64,000 nt of DNA from Pseudomonadota bacterium. Lineage in GTDB: Bacteria; Desulfobacterota; Syntrophobacteria; Syntrophobacterales; Syntrophobacteraceae. The notes under the pieces are model-generated. The model saw only the letters and a program-made list of their open reading frames with translations. It did no database searches and was not told the DNA's origin. Shown piece by piece: positions 17,320-25,979 of this stretch (position 1 is its first letter; each line of letters starts with the position of its first letter). A program made the position numbers and the translations under genes. The stretch is taken from contig JAEZHY010000167.1 in assembly GCA_023416335.1 (NCBI GenBank), positions 11,640 to 75,639 of the forward strand. The letters are read 5' to 3'.

Positions 17320-18437
17320 TGTTCGAATCGCTCCGCAGGATTCATACCCTCATCTGGAAAGAACTGCTGGCCATCCTGAAGGACCCGAAAAGCCGGTTTA
17401 TCGTCATTGGTCCGCTTATCTTCCAGACCCTTCTCTTCGGTTATGCGGCCACTTACGACCTGGACAACGTCTATTACGCCGTATACGACCAGGACCGCAG
17501 CAATGCGTCCCGGCAATTTATCGCCAGGATCGACGGCTCCGGTACGTTCCGGCGGATCGCCAACCTGCACGATCAGTCGCAAATCCGCGCCCTGATCGAC
17601 AGCAGGCGGGTGCTCCTCGTGATTCAGATCGGACAGGACTTCGAGCGCCGCCTGCTTTCGGGACAACCCGCCGACGTGCAGATAATCGCAGACGGGCGTA
17701 ATTCAAACACCGCCGGAACGGCCCTTAACTATATCGGGACCCTTGTCGATTCGTTCAATGCAGAGTGGAACCGCTCTCACGGCAATCCCCCGCCGCCCAT
17801 CCGGCCCACGGGCAGGGCCTGGTACAATCCCAACTTCGAAACCAGGTGGTTCATGGTTCCCGGCCTGATCGGCATGCTGACGCTCGTACAGATGGTTATC
17901 CTCACCGCAATGTCCGTGGCGCGCGAGCGTGAGCAGGGGACGTTCGACCAGTTGCTGGTAAGCCCCTTTCGGCCGACTGAAATCATGCTCGGAAAGTCCA
18001 TTCCAAGCATATTGATCGGGATGGTTCAGGGTACGCTCGTTCTTTGCATTGCCCTTTTCTGGTTCAGGATACCGTTTCAGGGATCGTTCATTACGCTCTA
18101 TTCCGGGATTCTTCTCTTCCTGATTGCAGCGGTTGGAATGGGTCTGATGATTTCTTCGGTCGTGTCGACTATGCAGCAGGCGATGCTGGGAGGCTTTCTT
18201 CTGATCATGCCCTTTGCCCTCCTTTCGGGTTTGAGCACGCCGATCAGCAACATGCCGCGCGATATCCAGTATATTACCTATATCAATCCGCTGCGGTTTG
18301 CCGTATCGATGGTCCACCGCGTTTTCCTGGAAGGCGCTCCGCTCAAGGTTATAGCTTCGGACCTGCTTCCCCTGGCCGTTATTGCCACAGTCTCCCTTTC
18401 GACAGCCGTTTTGATGTTCCGCAGGCGGCTGAGTTAG
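17319..18437 (+). CDS. ybhR: ABC-2 type permease, YbhR-like
   Basis: A 372-residue partner permease similar in layout to the preceding gene: an N-terminal helix (SRFIVIGPLIFQTLLFGYAA), a periplasmic loop to about residue 175, and then five helices. AREREQGTFDQLLVSPF is the ABC-2 loop. It is translationally coupled to the upstream permease by a TAATG overlap. The two permeases and the twin ATPase would make one heteromeric pump. In E. coli the system has been linked to cation and antibiotic resistance; the substrate here is inferred only by homology. Confidence 0.88.
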   Translation: MFESLRRIHTLIWKELLAILKDPKSRFIVIGPLIFQTLLFGYAATYDLDNVYYAVYDQDRSNASRQFIARIDGSGTFRRIANLHDQSQIRALIDSRRVLLVIQIGQDFERRLLSGQPADVQIIADGRNSNTAGTALNYIGTLVDSFNAEWNRSHGNPPPPIRPTGRAWYNPNFETRWFMVPGLIGMLTLVQMVILTAMSVAREREQGTFDQLLVSPFRPTEIMLGKSIPSILIGMVQGTLVLCIALFWFRIPFQGSFITLYSGILLFLIAAVGMGLMISSVVSTMQQAMLGGFLLIMPFALLSGLSTPISNMPRDIQYITYINPLRFAVSMVHRVFLEGAPLKVIASDLLPLAVIATVSLSTAVLMFRRRLS

Positions 18438-18462
18438 ACGGAAGAGTTTTGCCGCTTTTTAT
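18425..18462 (+). terminator. Weak possible terminator after the efflux operon
   Basis: GCGGC (18425-18429) can pair with GCCGC (18451-18455), which is followed by TTTTTATT. The stem is only five pairs with a 21-base loop and includes the stop codon, so this is a weak candidate. Confidence 0.3.
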
Positions 18463-18555
18463 TCCCCCCAAATCCCGGGCACATATTTGCGGTATGCTCA
18501 CTACTCCGGATCATGCTTATCGTGACGGTAGGACCTTAATTCGGAGGAATTCATC

Positions 18556-18849
18556 ATGGACAAGGAAGAAATCGCTCTGCAGCTTACGTTGAAATCCCTG
18601 GAGAAATTCAAACTCGATAAGGCCAGTCAGGTGGCTGAGATTTATAACATTATCTATCGAACCCTTCGAATAGGTGAAGAAAACGGAAAGGAAACACTCG
18701 AACGGGCTCCGAAAGCCTCCGCTAAAGAACCTGCTCCCAGGAAGCCGCGGGAGCAAAGAACAAATCCGGGAAACGGCGAGCAGTTGCTCAGGCAATTATG
18801 CGGAATTCTGAACAGACCGCAGGAAACGATGAGCGCGGAACCCGCCTGA
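18556..18849 (+). CDS. Small uncharacterised protein
   Basis: A 97-residue acidic-then-basic protein. Residues 1-38 (KEEIALQLTLKSLEKFKLD) look helical and the middle is Lys/Pro-rich and probably disordered. GGAGG precedes ATG 18556 with good spacing, which supports it as a real gene. I recognise no family. It follows the efflux operon by about 120 bases and may be separate. A 49-codon frame without a ribosome binding site lies downstream (18896-19045) and is not called. Confidence 0.65.
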   Translation: MDKEEIALQLTLKSLEKFKLDKASQVAEIYNIIYRTLRIGEENGKETLERAPKASAKEPAPRKPREQRTNPGNGEQLLRQLCGILNRPQETMSAEPA

Positions 18850-19084
18850 GATCATCGGCAGAGTGACCGGGATTTGCCGTCCGTGAACATTAGCCATGAG
18901 AGAAAACGGAGGAGATCCAGGAAAGCCGTCAGGGAACTTGCCTGAAAACGTCCGGCCTACCGGAGAGGAACCAGCGGACATAATGTTTTTGAAGCAACAG
19001 CGTCGGGCCGAAGTTTCACATGTTATTAAAGGGAAGTGTTTGTAACTATGCGGCCGTGAACAGGAGCAAATGGGCTGCTGCCCG

Positions 19085-20275
19085 CTACCTGCTCGGCTTC
19101 CAGGCCCTGGCCTTCTCCTGTGCCGTTGTGAATTCGTCTTTGGTCAGTTCGGCCGACATGAACCTCAGCAGTTTCTGGGCCTCCTGGTTTCTCTGTGCCG
19201 CTGCCAGCATAACCCACATGCATGCATGGACCCTGTCGCGAGGGACTCCCTCACCGTTGAAGCACAAATTGCCCATCAAGGCCTGAGCATCGGAATACCC
19301 CCGATCGGCCGCCTTTTGCAGCCATCTCACAGCCTCTCCGAGGTTCCGGCCCATGCATTTGCCGTCGTAATACATGCGCCCGACATTAAACTGGCCCTGA
19401 ACCGATCCCTGCTCTGCTGCCCTTCGGTACTGGGCGAGGGCCTCGAAACAGTTTTTGGGGACCCCGTTTCCACTCTCGTATCTCACGGCAAGCCTCACCT
19501 GAGCCGCCGGATCGCCCGAGTCCGCCAGCTTTCTATCCTGCTTGAACGCGTCGTCCTGATCGCCCGTTTTTGCGCTTGTCCCCGACAAGGCGGTTGATGT
19601 TGCCGCCCCCGGAGTCTTGAGCTGCCGATAAACAGGCTTCAATCCCGTCATAAGTCGCTCAAGAGGCAGGGCAAAATTCACGTCCGGCCTTCCGGGTATA
19701 CCGGCACTTTCGACTCCGACCACCTCGCCCTGCATATTCACCAGGGGACTCCCGCTCGAACCGGGAAACGAATGAGCACTGTGGACGATCGCCCTTCCAT
19801 ATCCGGGGAGTTCTCCGATAACCGCGACAGCGCCCTGACTGATGGCTTTTTCGACACCCAGCGGGCTTCCGATCACCAGGACCTGATCGCCGACCTTGGC
19901 ACGTGCGGCAGCCGGCATAAGAGGACGCGCACCACCTGAAGGGATGTCTATTATCGCCTCGATCAAATCGTCAGCTTTTGCCTCCGCCACGACGGCCTTC
20001 ACGTTGTACTCGCGTCCGTCACCCATTCGCGCCTTCGCCATACCCGCTTCGCCGAGAACATGATAGTTCGTGATCAAATGTCCTTCGGACTTGAAAAGGA
20101 ATCCACTCCCCTGCTTTGTGGGCTTCCCGTTCGCATCGTATACATAGATTATCATGGTGGCAGGCTGGACCTTCTTCAACAGGTCAGCCGTATCCGCGAG
20201 GGCAGGCGTAAGCAAGCCGAAGTATATTGCCGCGAAAACAATGGAAAATATCCATTGCGGGACGGACGTCTTCAT
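19085..20275 (-). CDS. Secreted trypsin-like serine protease with Sel1 repeats
   Basis: A 396-residue exported protein. The signal peptide ends near ALADTA (residue 28). The S1C-type protease domain has His72 in TNYHVLG, Asp103 in ADDLIEA and the serine in FPGSSGSPL (Ser174). The C-terminal part (about 270-375) holds about three Sel1 repeats, for example QGQFNVGRMYYDGKCMGRN and AQALMGNLCFNGEGVP. DegP-type proteases normally carry PDZ domains there, so this is a different protease architecture. The frame is open 26 codons upstream, but ATG 20275 follows GAGG and begins the signal peptide. It lies downstream of the aminotransferase with a 286-base gap. Confidence 0.85.
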   Translation of the reverse strand: MKTSVPQWIFSIVFAAIYFGLLTPALADTADLLKKVQPATMIIYVYDANGKPTKQGSGFLFKSEGHLITNYHVLGEAGMAKARMGDGREYNVKAVVAEAKADDLIEAIIDIPSGGARPLMPAAARAKVGDQVLVIGSPLGVEKAISQGAVAVIGELPGYGRAIVHSAHSFPGSSGSPLVNMQGEVVGVESAGIPGRPDVNFALPLERLMTGLKPVYRQLKTPGAATSTALSGTSAKTGDQDDAFKQDRKLADSGDPAAQVRLAVRYESGNGVPKNCFEALAQYRRAAEQGSVQGQFNVGRMYYDGKCMGRNLGEAVRWLQKAADRGYSDAQALMGNLCFNGEGVPRDRVHACMWVMLAAAQRNQEAQKLLRFMSAELTKDEFTTAQEKARAWKPSR

Positions 20276-20561
20276 GTGGGCAGCCTCTTTGATGGTGATG
20301 GCCGGGTGGTACTCAGGGAGCCGTTTTGCAGCAGATTGATCGCGCTCTCGCACAATCCGGGCAAAACGTCATCATGTTTAATCGTCAGAGTTTTGTTTTT
20401 TCATGAGGAGAAAAGGGATTCAGCCGCTGCAACCAGGCGGAAGGCTTCCGCCCGAAAGGATTTGGCGCGGGTTTTCGATCGCGCTGGAGCCACGTCGTGC
20501 AAGTGCATTTGATCTTCTTAAACAGGAAAGAACCGCGCCGTCGGTGGGGCCCAAATGCGGC

Positions 20562-21770
20562 CTATCCGGCCCCCTTCCGTTTTTTGCTAATGCTTTCCAG
20601 CGCAGCTTCAAAACCGGGCAAAGCACGGTCTATCATCTCATCGCTTGCGGTCAGGGAAAGCCTGAAATACCCCGGAAGTTCCATAATCGTTCCGGGGATG
20701 CAGAATATGCCGTAATCGGTCAGGATATCCGTGAAGTCCTCATCCCTGGGCAGAGGAGATTCGACGAGAATATAAAAGGTCCCTTCGGGGATGTTGGTCA
20801 CGTAACCCATTTCGCGAAGAGCCGTAACCAGTCTATCCCGCCTTGCCTGGAGCCGCTCCGTATCGATCGTTATCGATTCCAGGTCGCCCAGCGCATGCTG
20901 AAGCACCGCATTGGGAAAAGACCATCCGTTGGTCATCTGCAAAACCGGAACGGTCTGCCTGAAGCGGAGGCGGTCCCGCATCCCGGGAGGCATGGCAATG
21001 TAGCCGATCCTCTCGCCCGGTGAGAGGAGTGCCTTTCCGTAAGTGTAAACGATGAAAGAGTCGGGATGGAATACGGCCGGGCTCGGATACTCTCTTCCGT
21101 CATAGATTATCTTTCGATACGCCTCGTCGGAGATGAGCCATACCGGCCTGCCGTTTTTTTCAGCCGTTTCTGCAAGAATCTGCGACAGATCCTCAAGCAG
21201 TTCCCGCGAATAGATCCTGCCGGTTGGGTTATGGGGAGAGTTGATGATAACTGCCCGCGTTTTCTCATTGAGCGCCCGTGCGAGGGTGCCCGTATCAAGA
21301 TCGAACGAGCCTGCGGTCAGCCTCACCCGAACCGGCTTGCCGCCGGCATCTGTTATCAACGACTCATATAGAAACCAGGGAGGGCTGAAAAAGATCACTT
21401 CGTCCCCTGGATCGACAATTGCGCTCAGCACAACAGCCAACGCCGCGGTGGCTCCGTTCGTCAAAAAGACGTCCTCCGGCTCGAAAGGCATGCCGTGCGA
21501 ACGCCGGAGCGATTCGGCAACAATCCTGCGCGCCTCCGGCTCATTACGCTTATAGGCGAACCAGTAGCGGTCTTTCGGGGTGCTCCAGCGTTTGATAGCT
21601 CCGACGAGTTCTTCCAGGGGCAAATCCTGGGGATTTCCGAATGTGAAGTCGCAAATGTCGGGGTCTCCGAAACGCCGCGCCCACTTCGACTTCTCAAAAA
21701 AACCGACAAGCTGCGAAATCATGATGCTCAAGGTCTGCGCCCGCCTCGAGATGGGCTCATTCCTACCCAT
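20562..21770 (-). CDS. Class I/II pyridoxal phosphate aminotransferase
   Basis: A 402-residue fold-type I aminotransferase. The PLP sites are present: Asn181 in SPHNPTG, Asp215 in SDEAYRK, Lys246 in TYGKALLS, and the phosphate-binding Arg in PGERIGY. It resembles AspC/AlaT-type enzymes that transfer the amino group of aspartate, alanine or aromatic amino acids to a 2-oxoacid. The substrate cannot be decided. GGAGGAG precedes ATG 21770. No pathway partners are next to it, although the 2-oxoacid oxidoreductase cluster 6 kb away would use its kind of product. Confidence 0.88.
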   Translation of the reverse strand: MGRNEPISRRAQTLSIMISQLVGFFEKSKWARRFGDPDICDFTFGNPQDLPLEELVGAIKRWSTPKDRYWFAYKRNEPEARRIVAESLRRSHGMPFEPEDVFLTNGATAALAVVLSAIVDPGDEVIFFSPPWFLYESLITDAGGKPVRVRLTAGSFDLDTGTLARALNEKTRAVIINSPHNPTGRIYSRELLEDLSQILAETAEKNGRPVWLISDEAYRKIIYDGREYPSPAVFHPDSFIVYTYGKALLSPGERIGYIAMPPGMRDRLRFRQTVPVLQMTNGWSFPNAVLQHALGDLESITIDTERLQARRDRLVTALREMGYVTNIPEGTFYILVESPLPRDEDFTDILTDYGIFCIPGTIMELPGYFRLSLTASDEMIDRALPGFEAALESISKKRKGAG

Positions 21771-21857
21771 AACGGCTCCTCCTGTCAGAATGCCTCGTCT
21801 GAAGAACCCGGGTTCACACTTGTATCATCCGACGATTTCCCTGCCCTTCTCCCGCAC

Positions 21858-22091
21858 CTACCATTGAGGTCCCCGATAATCCCTGAGTTGACGGGGTTTG
21901 TACTGGTTAATCCGATCGGGATGAAAAAGATAGTTCCAGTCCTCTTTGAGGTTCTGGACGGGCCAGTACCAGGCAGATTCCTCCACCACGGAACAGGGTC
22001 GGGAATTCGAGTCTGCAAAGGTGTATTCGACAGGGACCAGACTTATGATTCCGAGCAGCACGGCGATAATGATTCTTTGCGCACCCTTCAT
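21858..22091 (-). CDS. Small secreted protein of unknown function
   Basis: A 77-residue protein with a signal peptide (MKGAQRIIIAVLLGIISLV, cleavage likely after TFADS). The mature part of about 50 residues is rich in Trp, Tyr and Arg (SAWYWPVQNLKEDWNYLF) and has one Cys. The longer frame begins 33 codons upstream, but AGGAG precedes ATG 22091. I do not recognise a family. Confidence 0.6.
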   Translation of the reverse strand: MKGAQRIIIAVLLGIISLVPVEYTFADSNSRPCSVVEESAWYWPVQNLKEDWNYLFHPDRINQYKPRQLRDYRGPQW

Positions 22092-22316
22092 TCTCGTTCT
22101 CCTTTCAACGGCAAATATAATCACCTCACGACACTCCCAGGAGAATGAATCCGCAGAAGGAGCTGCGGGGTAGCACAGCTCAAGCCTCATTTTAGCGTTC
22201 CGGTATAGGTTTTATCAGTTCATAATCAACCGGAACCCGGCAGTTTCGAAATGGTTCAAAAGAACAAAAACCCGGGGGAAGGGACAGCTGTTGCAGGCAG
22301 GTTTAAGAAAACCAGA

Positions 22317-22670
22317 TTATTTCTGATCCCGGTGTCGTTTCCTTTCATTCACAATTTCTTCACCATGGCGGGCGAGGATTGCAGCCATTTCGCGAAGCGT
22401 ATTTCCCTGCTCGCGCAAAGACAGCTCCTCTTCGTGAAGCTTCGTCCATTCCTTCCGATATTTCTCTTCACCTAATTTTTCGCGCTTCTGTGACAGCGAT
22501 TCGTACTTTCGGACGGCATCCCTGTGCCGACTGTAAAGCTCCTCGAACCGGCTCCGCAGGTTTTCGAATTTCACCATGAGCTTGTCAAAGTCTTGGGTAA
22601 AGATGATCTCTGCATCTTCCGAATCGAACATGTTCTCATGTTTTTCGAGGAAATCTTCTGTGTTTTCCAT
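22317..22670 (-). CDS. Coiled-coil protein of unknown function
   Basis: A 117-residue, highly charged, helical protein. Residues 30-110 form heptad-rich helices such as FENLRSRFEELYSRHRDAV. There are no membrane segments or catalytic motifs. AAGGG lies seven bases before ATG 22670, and the frame opens further upstream without a better site. The function is unknown. Confidence 0.6.
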   Translation of the reverse strand: MENTEDFLEKHENMFDSEDAEIIFTQDFDKLMVKFENLRSRFEELYSRHRDAVRKYESLSQKREKLGEEKYRKEWTKLHEEELSLREQGNTLREMAAILARHGEEIVNERKRHRDQK

Positions 22671-23003
22671 ACACGAACCCTTAAAGGTTTCCCAATAAGA
22701 TCGGAAGTTCTTTAAGATAAGCATTTCAAGTACGGTCTGGGCTGATCTGAGTATGAATTTCTATCTGCGAGGCCCTGAATGGATGGAAAACGCGGTATCC
22801 CGGGAGGCCCTCCGGTAATGGGGTACAAACCAACTGATTCTCGTTAAAAGACGGAATACGTGGTATCTCCTTCCATACGGGTCGAATCACCCACGGACGA
22901 GTTCTCTCCTTTGAATCCTTTTAGTTTAGAAAGCCCTGTTTTATTCCGATAGATTCCATCATGGCGAAATGATCTTTTCAGCGGTACAGGGTAGGAGAAA
23001 GTA
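22671..23003. other. Divergent intergenic region
   Basis: Upstream region of the coiled-coil gene (minus) and the HDOD gene (plus). It is AT-richer in the last 120 bases. I find no convincing operator, riboswitch or terminator in it. Confidence 0.4.
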
Positions 23004-24455
23004 ATGGCAAAATCGAAACTCGATATTTGGGTGGAGCGTCTAAGCGCGGAGAACATGCCGCTGTTTAGCCGCACGGTTATGATTGTTACGGGAACGGCAG
23101 CCCGTGACGACAGTTCCGTTTCCGAACTGGCGTGGGATATTTTGCAGGACCCGGCTCTGACCGCCCAGATTTTGAAGTTGTCAAACAGCATTTACTACAA
23201 TCCGGCAGCAAAGCGGATAAACACTATAAGCCGGGCGGTCATGCACCTGGGATTCCAGACGATTCGGGTGATGTGCCTCTCCATAGCATTGGTGGAAAAC
23301 GTTCTGGGCAGTCTCAACCGGGAGAGGGTTGCTCTGGAAGTGGCCCGGTCCTTTCATGCGGCGGTTCAGGCAAAGGCCCTGGCGAGCAGGCGCCAGGTCA
23401 CTGCACCCGAAGAGGTCTTCATTGCCGCGCTTTTGTCCCGAATCGGCCAGGTCGGGTTCTGGTCCTTCGCGGGCGAAATCGGCGACAAACTTGAAGAAAC
23501 GATACGAAGTGGCGATCAGAGGGAATGGGAAGCTGAAATCGAGGTGCTGGGGTTCAGGCTCGAATGGCTTACTCTGAGGCTTTGCAAGGAATGGAAGCTC
23601 AGCCCGCTCCTGGAATCCGTGCTCAGCCAGAGAAATGAAAACGACGCGAGAACCCAGAGCATAAGCCTGGGATATGCCATTGCACAGGCAGCCGAAGAGG
23701 GCTGGGATTCGCCCGCAAGCAAGTCCCTGGCGAGGAGAGTGAGCGAGTTTCTCCGGATATCGAGGGAGGAAGCGGTCCTGTACATCCACGAATCGGCCAG
23801 GGATGCTGCTGCAGTTACGGAAGCCTATGGCGCCAAGAGAAGCAGCACAATGATTCCGAAACCGCGGGAGACGGTTTCGGCGGCTACTGTACCTATTGAA
23901 GAAAAACGGGAATACCCGAACCCGGACCAGCGTGTGCAATTCAGCACGATGAAGGATCTCTCCGCACTGGTATCGAGTGGAGCGGGAAACATGGATATGG
24001 TCTTCTCCATTCTGCTCGAAGGAGTTCTGCGGGGGATAGGGATGGACCGCGTCATGGTGGCGATTGTCTCCCCTGACGGAAAATCACTGGAGGGGAAATA
24101 TGGTCTCGGGTGGCCGGACGAGGGCTATGCCTCCAACTTCTCCGTCCAAATTGATGAGGCAAAAACAAACATTTTCGGGCATACGGTGAACTACCGGCAG
24201 CCGGTGTGGGCCGGAAAACTCCCCCAAAAAGAGATCACGGCCCTCAGGACCCGGGAAGTAGCCATGATGATTGGACGCGGGGATTTCTATCTCATGCCGA
24301 TCACCACAAGGAACCGGGTGGAAGGCGTTATCTACGCCGATCGCTGCCCCAGCGGCCGCGACCTCGACGACGAGAGCTTCGAAAGTTTTGTCTTCTTCGG
24401 CCAGCAGGCGAGTATCGCGCTTTCGGCGCTGGCGGAATCCGAAGCAACTTCCTGA
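23004..24455 (+). CDS. HDOD-GAF signalling protein
   Basis: A 483-residue protein. The HDOD domain covers about residues 15-215 (AWDILQDPALTAQILKLSNS, then ISRAVMHLGFQTIRVMCLS), a degenerate HD-hydrolase fold that usually lacks the catalytic HD pair and binds partners in two-component or c-di-GMP pathways. The C-terminal part (about 315-480) looks like a GAF domain (ISPDG-like VSPDGKSLEGKYGLG, then VAMMIGRGDFYLMPI). AGGAG precedes ATG 23004. No kinase or cyclase is adjacent. Confidence 0.8.
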   Translation: MAKSKLDIWVERLSAENMPLFSRTVMIVTGTAARDDSSVSELAWDILQDPALTAQILKLSNSIYYNPAAKRINTISRAVMHLGFQTIRVMCLSIALVENVLGSLNRERVALEVARSFHAAVQAKALASRRQVTAPEEVFIAALLSRIGQVGFWSFAGEIGDKLEETIRSGDQREWEAEIEVLGFRLEWLTLRLCKEWKLSPLLESVLSQRNENDARTQSISLGYAIAQAAEEGWDSPASKSLARRVSEFLRISREEAVLYIHESARDAAAVTEAYGAKRSSTMIPKPRETVSAATVPIEEKREYPNPDQRVQFSTMKDLSALVSSGAGNMDMVFSILLEGVLRGIGMDRVMVAIVSPDGKSLEGKYGLGWPDEGYASNFSVQIDEAKTNIFGHTVNYRQPVWAGKLPQKEITALRTREVAMMIGRGDFYLMPITTRNRVEGVIYADRCPSGRDLDDESFESFVFFGQQASIALSALAESEATS

Positions 24456-24480
24456 AAACCTATTCCGGTCGAGCGGAGGA

Positions 24481-24501
24481 GCATGCACTCAATATGCATG
24501 C
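24481..24501. terminator. Hairpin between convergent genes
   Basis: GCATGCA and TGCATGC (perfect 7-bp arms) surround CTCAATA in the gap between two convergent genes. There is no T tract, so it is only a possible stop signal. Confidence 0.3.
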
Positions 24502-24548
24502 CCTTCCGGACTATGCCGACTGGTCCAATCCCGAGACAGAGCGAGACC

Positions 24549-24941
24549 CTACTCCCAGATGTTCCCCCTCTTCTTCAAATCGATGTAGCCGACTTTTCCT
24601 TTTTCATTGATAAAAGAATTGAGGAACCAGTTTACAACGGTAATTATCAGCGAGCCAAAAACGGCAGACCAGAATCCCTGGACATAAAAGCCCGAAACGA
24701 CCCCTGAAACCATTTCCAGGAGCAAGGCATTTACTACCAGCGTAAAAAGCCCGAAGGTGACGATATTAATGGGCAGGGTAATAAGGATCAGGATCGGTCG
24801 AAAAAGAACATTCAAAATCCCGAGGACCGCAGCGGCAAAGAACGCAGAGCCGAATCCGCTGACATAGATCCCCCCGACCAGGTACGAGGTAATGATTATG
24901 GCGACCGTAAGCAGCAGCCATCTAACCAGGAGTCCCTTCAA
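24549..24941 (-). CDS. Phage_holin_4_2 (YvlD-like) membrane protein
   Basis: A 130-residue inner-membrane protein with four hydrophobic segments. The order LGILNVLFRPILILITLPINI, then TFGLFTLVVNALLLEMV, is the hallmark of the YvlD/DUF360 family (named after phage holins but chromosomal and not lytic). The start is TTG at 24941 with GGAGGG six bases upstream. The function of the family is not settled. Confidence 0.85.
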   Translation of the reverse strand: MKGLLVRWLLLTVAIIITSYLVGGIYVSGFGSAFFAAAVLGILNVLFRPILILITLPINIVTFGLFTLVVNALLLEMVSGVVSGFYVQGFWSAVFGSLIITVVNWFLNSFINEKGKVGYIDLKKRGNIWE

Positions 24942-25331
24942 TTTTTGCCCTCCATGAAGAATTTTCCGTTCAGGTGTCCATCTTTCAGTTTAAATCAATC
25001 ATTGAAAGCTGACAAACAAAGTTGAGCCTCCAATGCTCTTCGTATTTTCCTGCCGCTGAGGCAATTATTCCCGAGTCCTCGTATGAAAGGCCTTTCTGTT
25101 GCCTTTTTTCTTCCGTTCGGCAGCGGTCTTTCGCGGTGCATCAGGCGAATATCGGCTGAAACTCAAGCATTCCGGGCCTCAGGCGTCTTTTTCGTAATTC
25201 AAAGACTCCAACCGGTCTAAATCTATCTTCTCCATTGATTTTCTATCATTCGTTCTTAACAGGAATCTATAATTCCGGTAATTCCGGCCCTCCTGCTTCA
25301 AATCGCTTGCTCTCACTTTGGGCATTCTGCC
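24942..25331. other. Non-coding gap
   Basis: Between the minus-strand membrane gene and the plus-strand J-domain gene. No supported gene, hairpin with a T tract or repeat is visible. Confidence 0.4.
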
Positions 25332-25721
25332 ATGAAAGCATTTTCAAAAAATTGCTGGAAAATCCTTGGCATTTCAAAAACCAAAGACTCGGAAACCGTC
25401 AAATCGGCTTATCGCAGGCTCATGAAGCGGTACCATCCCGACATGGTCGTTTCAGCCGGGAAGAAGAATGCCTACACGAAAAAGTGCCTCCAGATAATAG
25501 CGGCCTACAAAGAGGCCCTCTCATTCTGCTCTGATGGGGATCTCGACAGCCGTAAGCCGTTTGGGTTGTCCTCAGAAGAGTATTCGCACATCTTCAGGCA
25601 GGCAGTCCTGTCGAGAGGCATTGCTCCCAGGCCGGGAATCGCGACTTCCGTAAATTTCTTTCTTTACGGGGTGCTGGCGGGGGCTTTTGGATTGTATTTG
25701 CTCTATTTCATTTCTTCGTGA
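25332..25721 (+). CDS. J-domain protein with C-terminal membrane anchor
   Basis: A 129-residue protein. The J domain spans about residues 7-65, with the HPD motif at 35-37 (KRYHPDMV), so it should stimulate the ATPase of an Hsp70. The C-terminal 25 residues (SVNFFLYGVLAGAFGLYLLYF) are one membrane helix. This resembles small membrane-tethered DjlA-like or DnaJ-like co-chaperones but has no zinc domain. The ribosome binding site is weak. No dnaK gene is nearby. Confidence 0.78.
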   Translation: MKAFSKNCWKILGISKTKDSETVKSAYRRLMKRYHPDMVVSAGKKNAYTKKCLQIIAAYKEALSFCSDGDLDSRKPFGLSSEEYSHIFRQAVLSRGIAPRPGIATSVNFFLYGVLAGAFGLYLLYFISS

Positions 25722-25942
25722 TCCGCCTCAAAGCCTCCAATGAAACTCCAATCTAAATTCTGATTCCGGCTCGAAAACACTCGAACACCGATGGCGAGAA
25801 AGGCATCCGTCAAAGGCTGACGAGCTTGAGCGGATCTTCGCAATACCCTCCGGAGCAGAATACTATTGTCCAAACAATTCCCACATTTTAAAATTGTGCC
25901 GAGCCATGCCCAATGCTCCATAATTCCCGGATAAGAGCACAG

Positions 25943-25959
25943 TTGGCAATGATCTTGCC
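25943..25959 (+). promoter_or_regulatory. Possible sigma-54 promoter of the activator gene
   Basis: TTGGCAATGATCTTGCC has GG at 25945-25946, ten bases, then GC at 25957-25958, the -24/-12 layout. The predicted start near 25970 would fall on the AGGAG ribosome binding site at 25969-25973, before ATG 25980. That conflict lowers confidence. It may instead mark autoregulation through another start, or be chance. Confidence 0.45.
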
Positions 25960-25979
25960 AGCCAAAACAGGAGAACACG

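Noticed and set aside
18896..19045. 49-codon frame after the small protein gene
   Set aside because: No ribosome binding site and biased composition; too short to support.
24549..24941. Prophage holin
   Set aside because: The name of the family comes from phage holins, but YvlD-like genes are chromosomal; no other phage gene is near.
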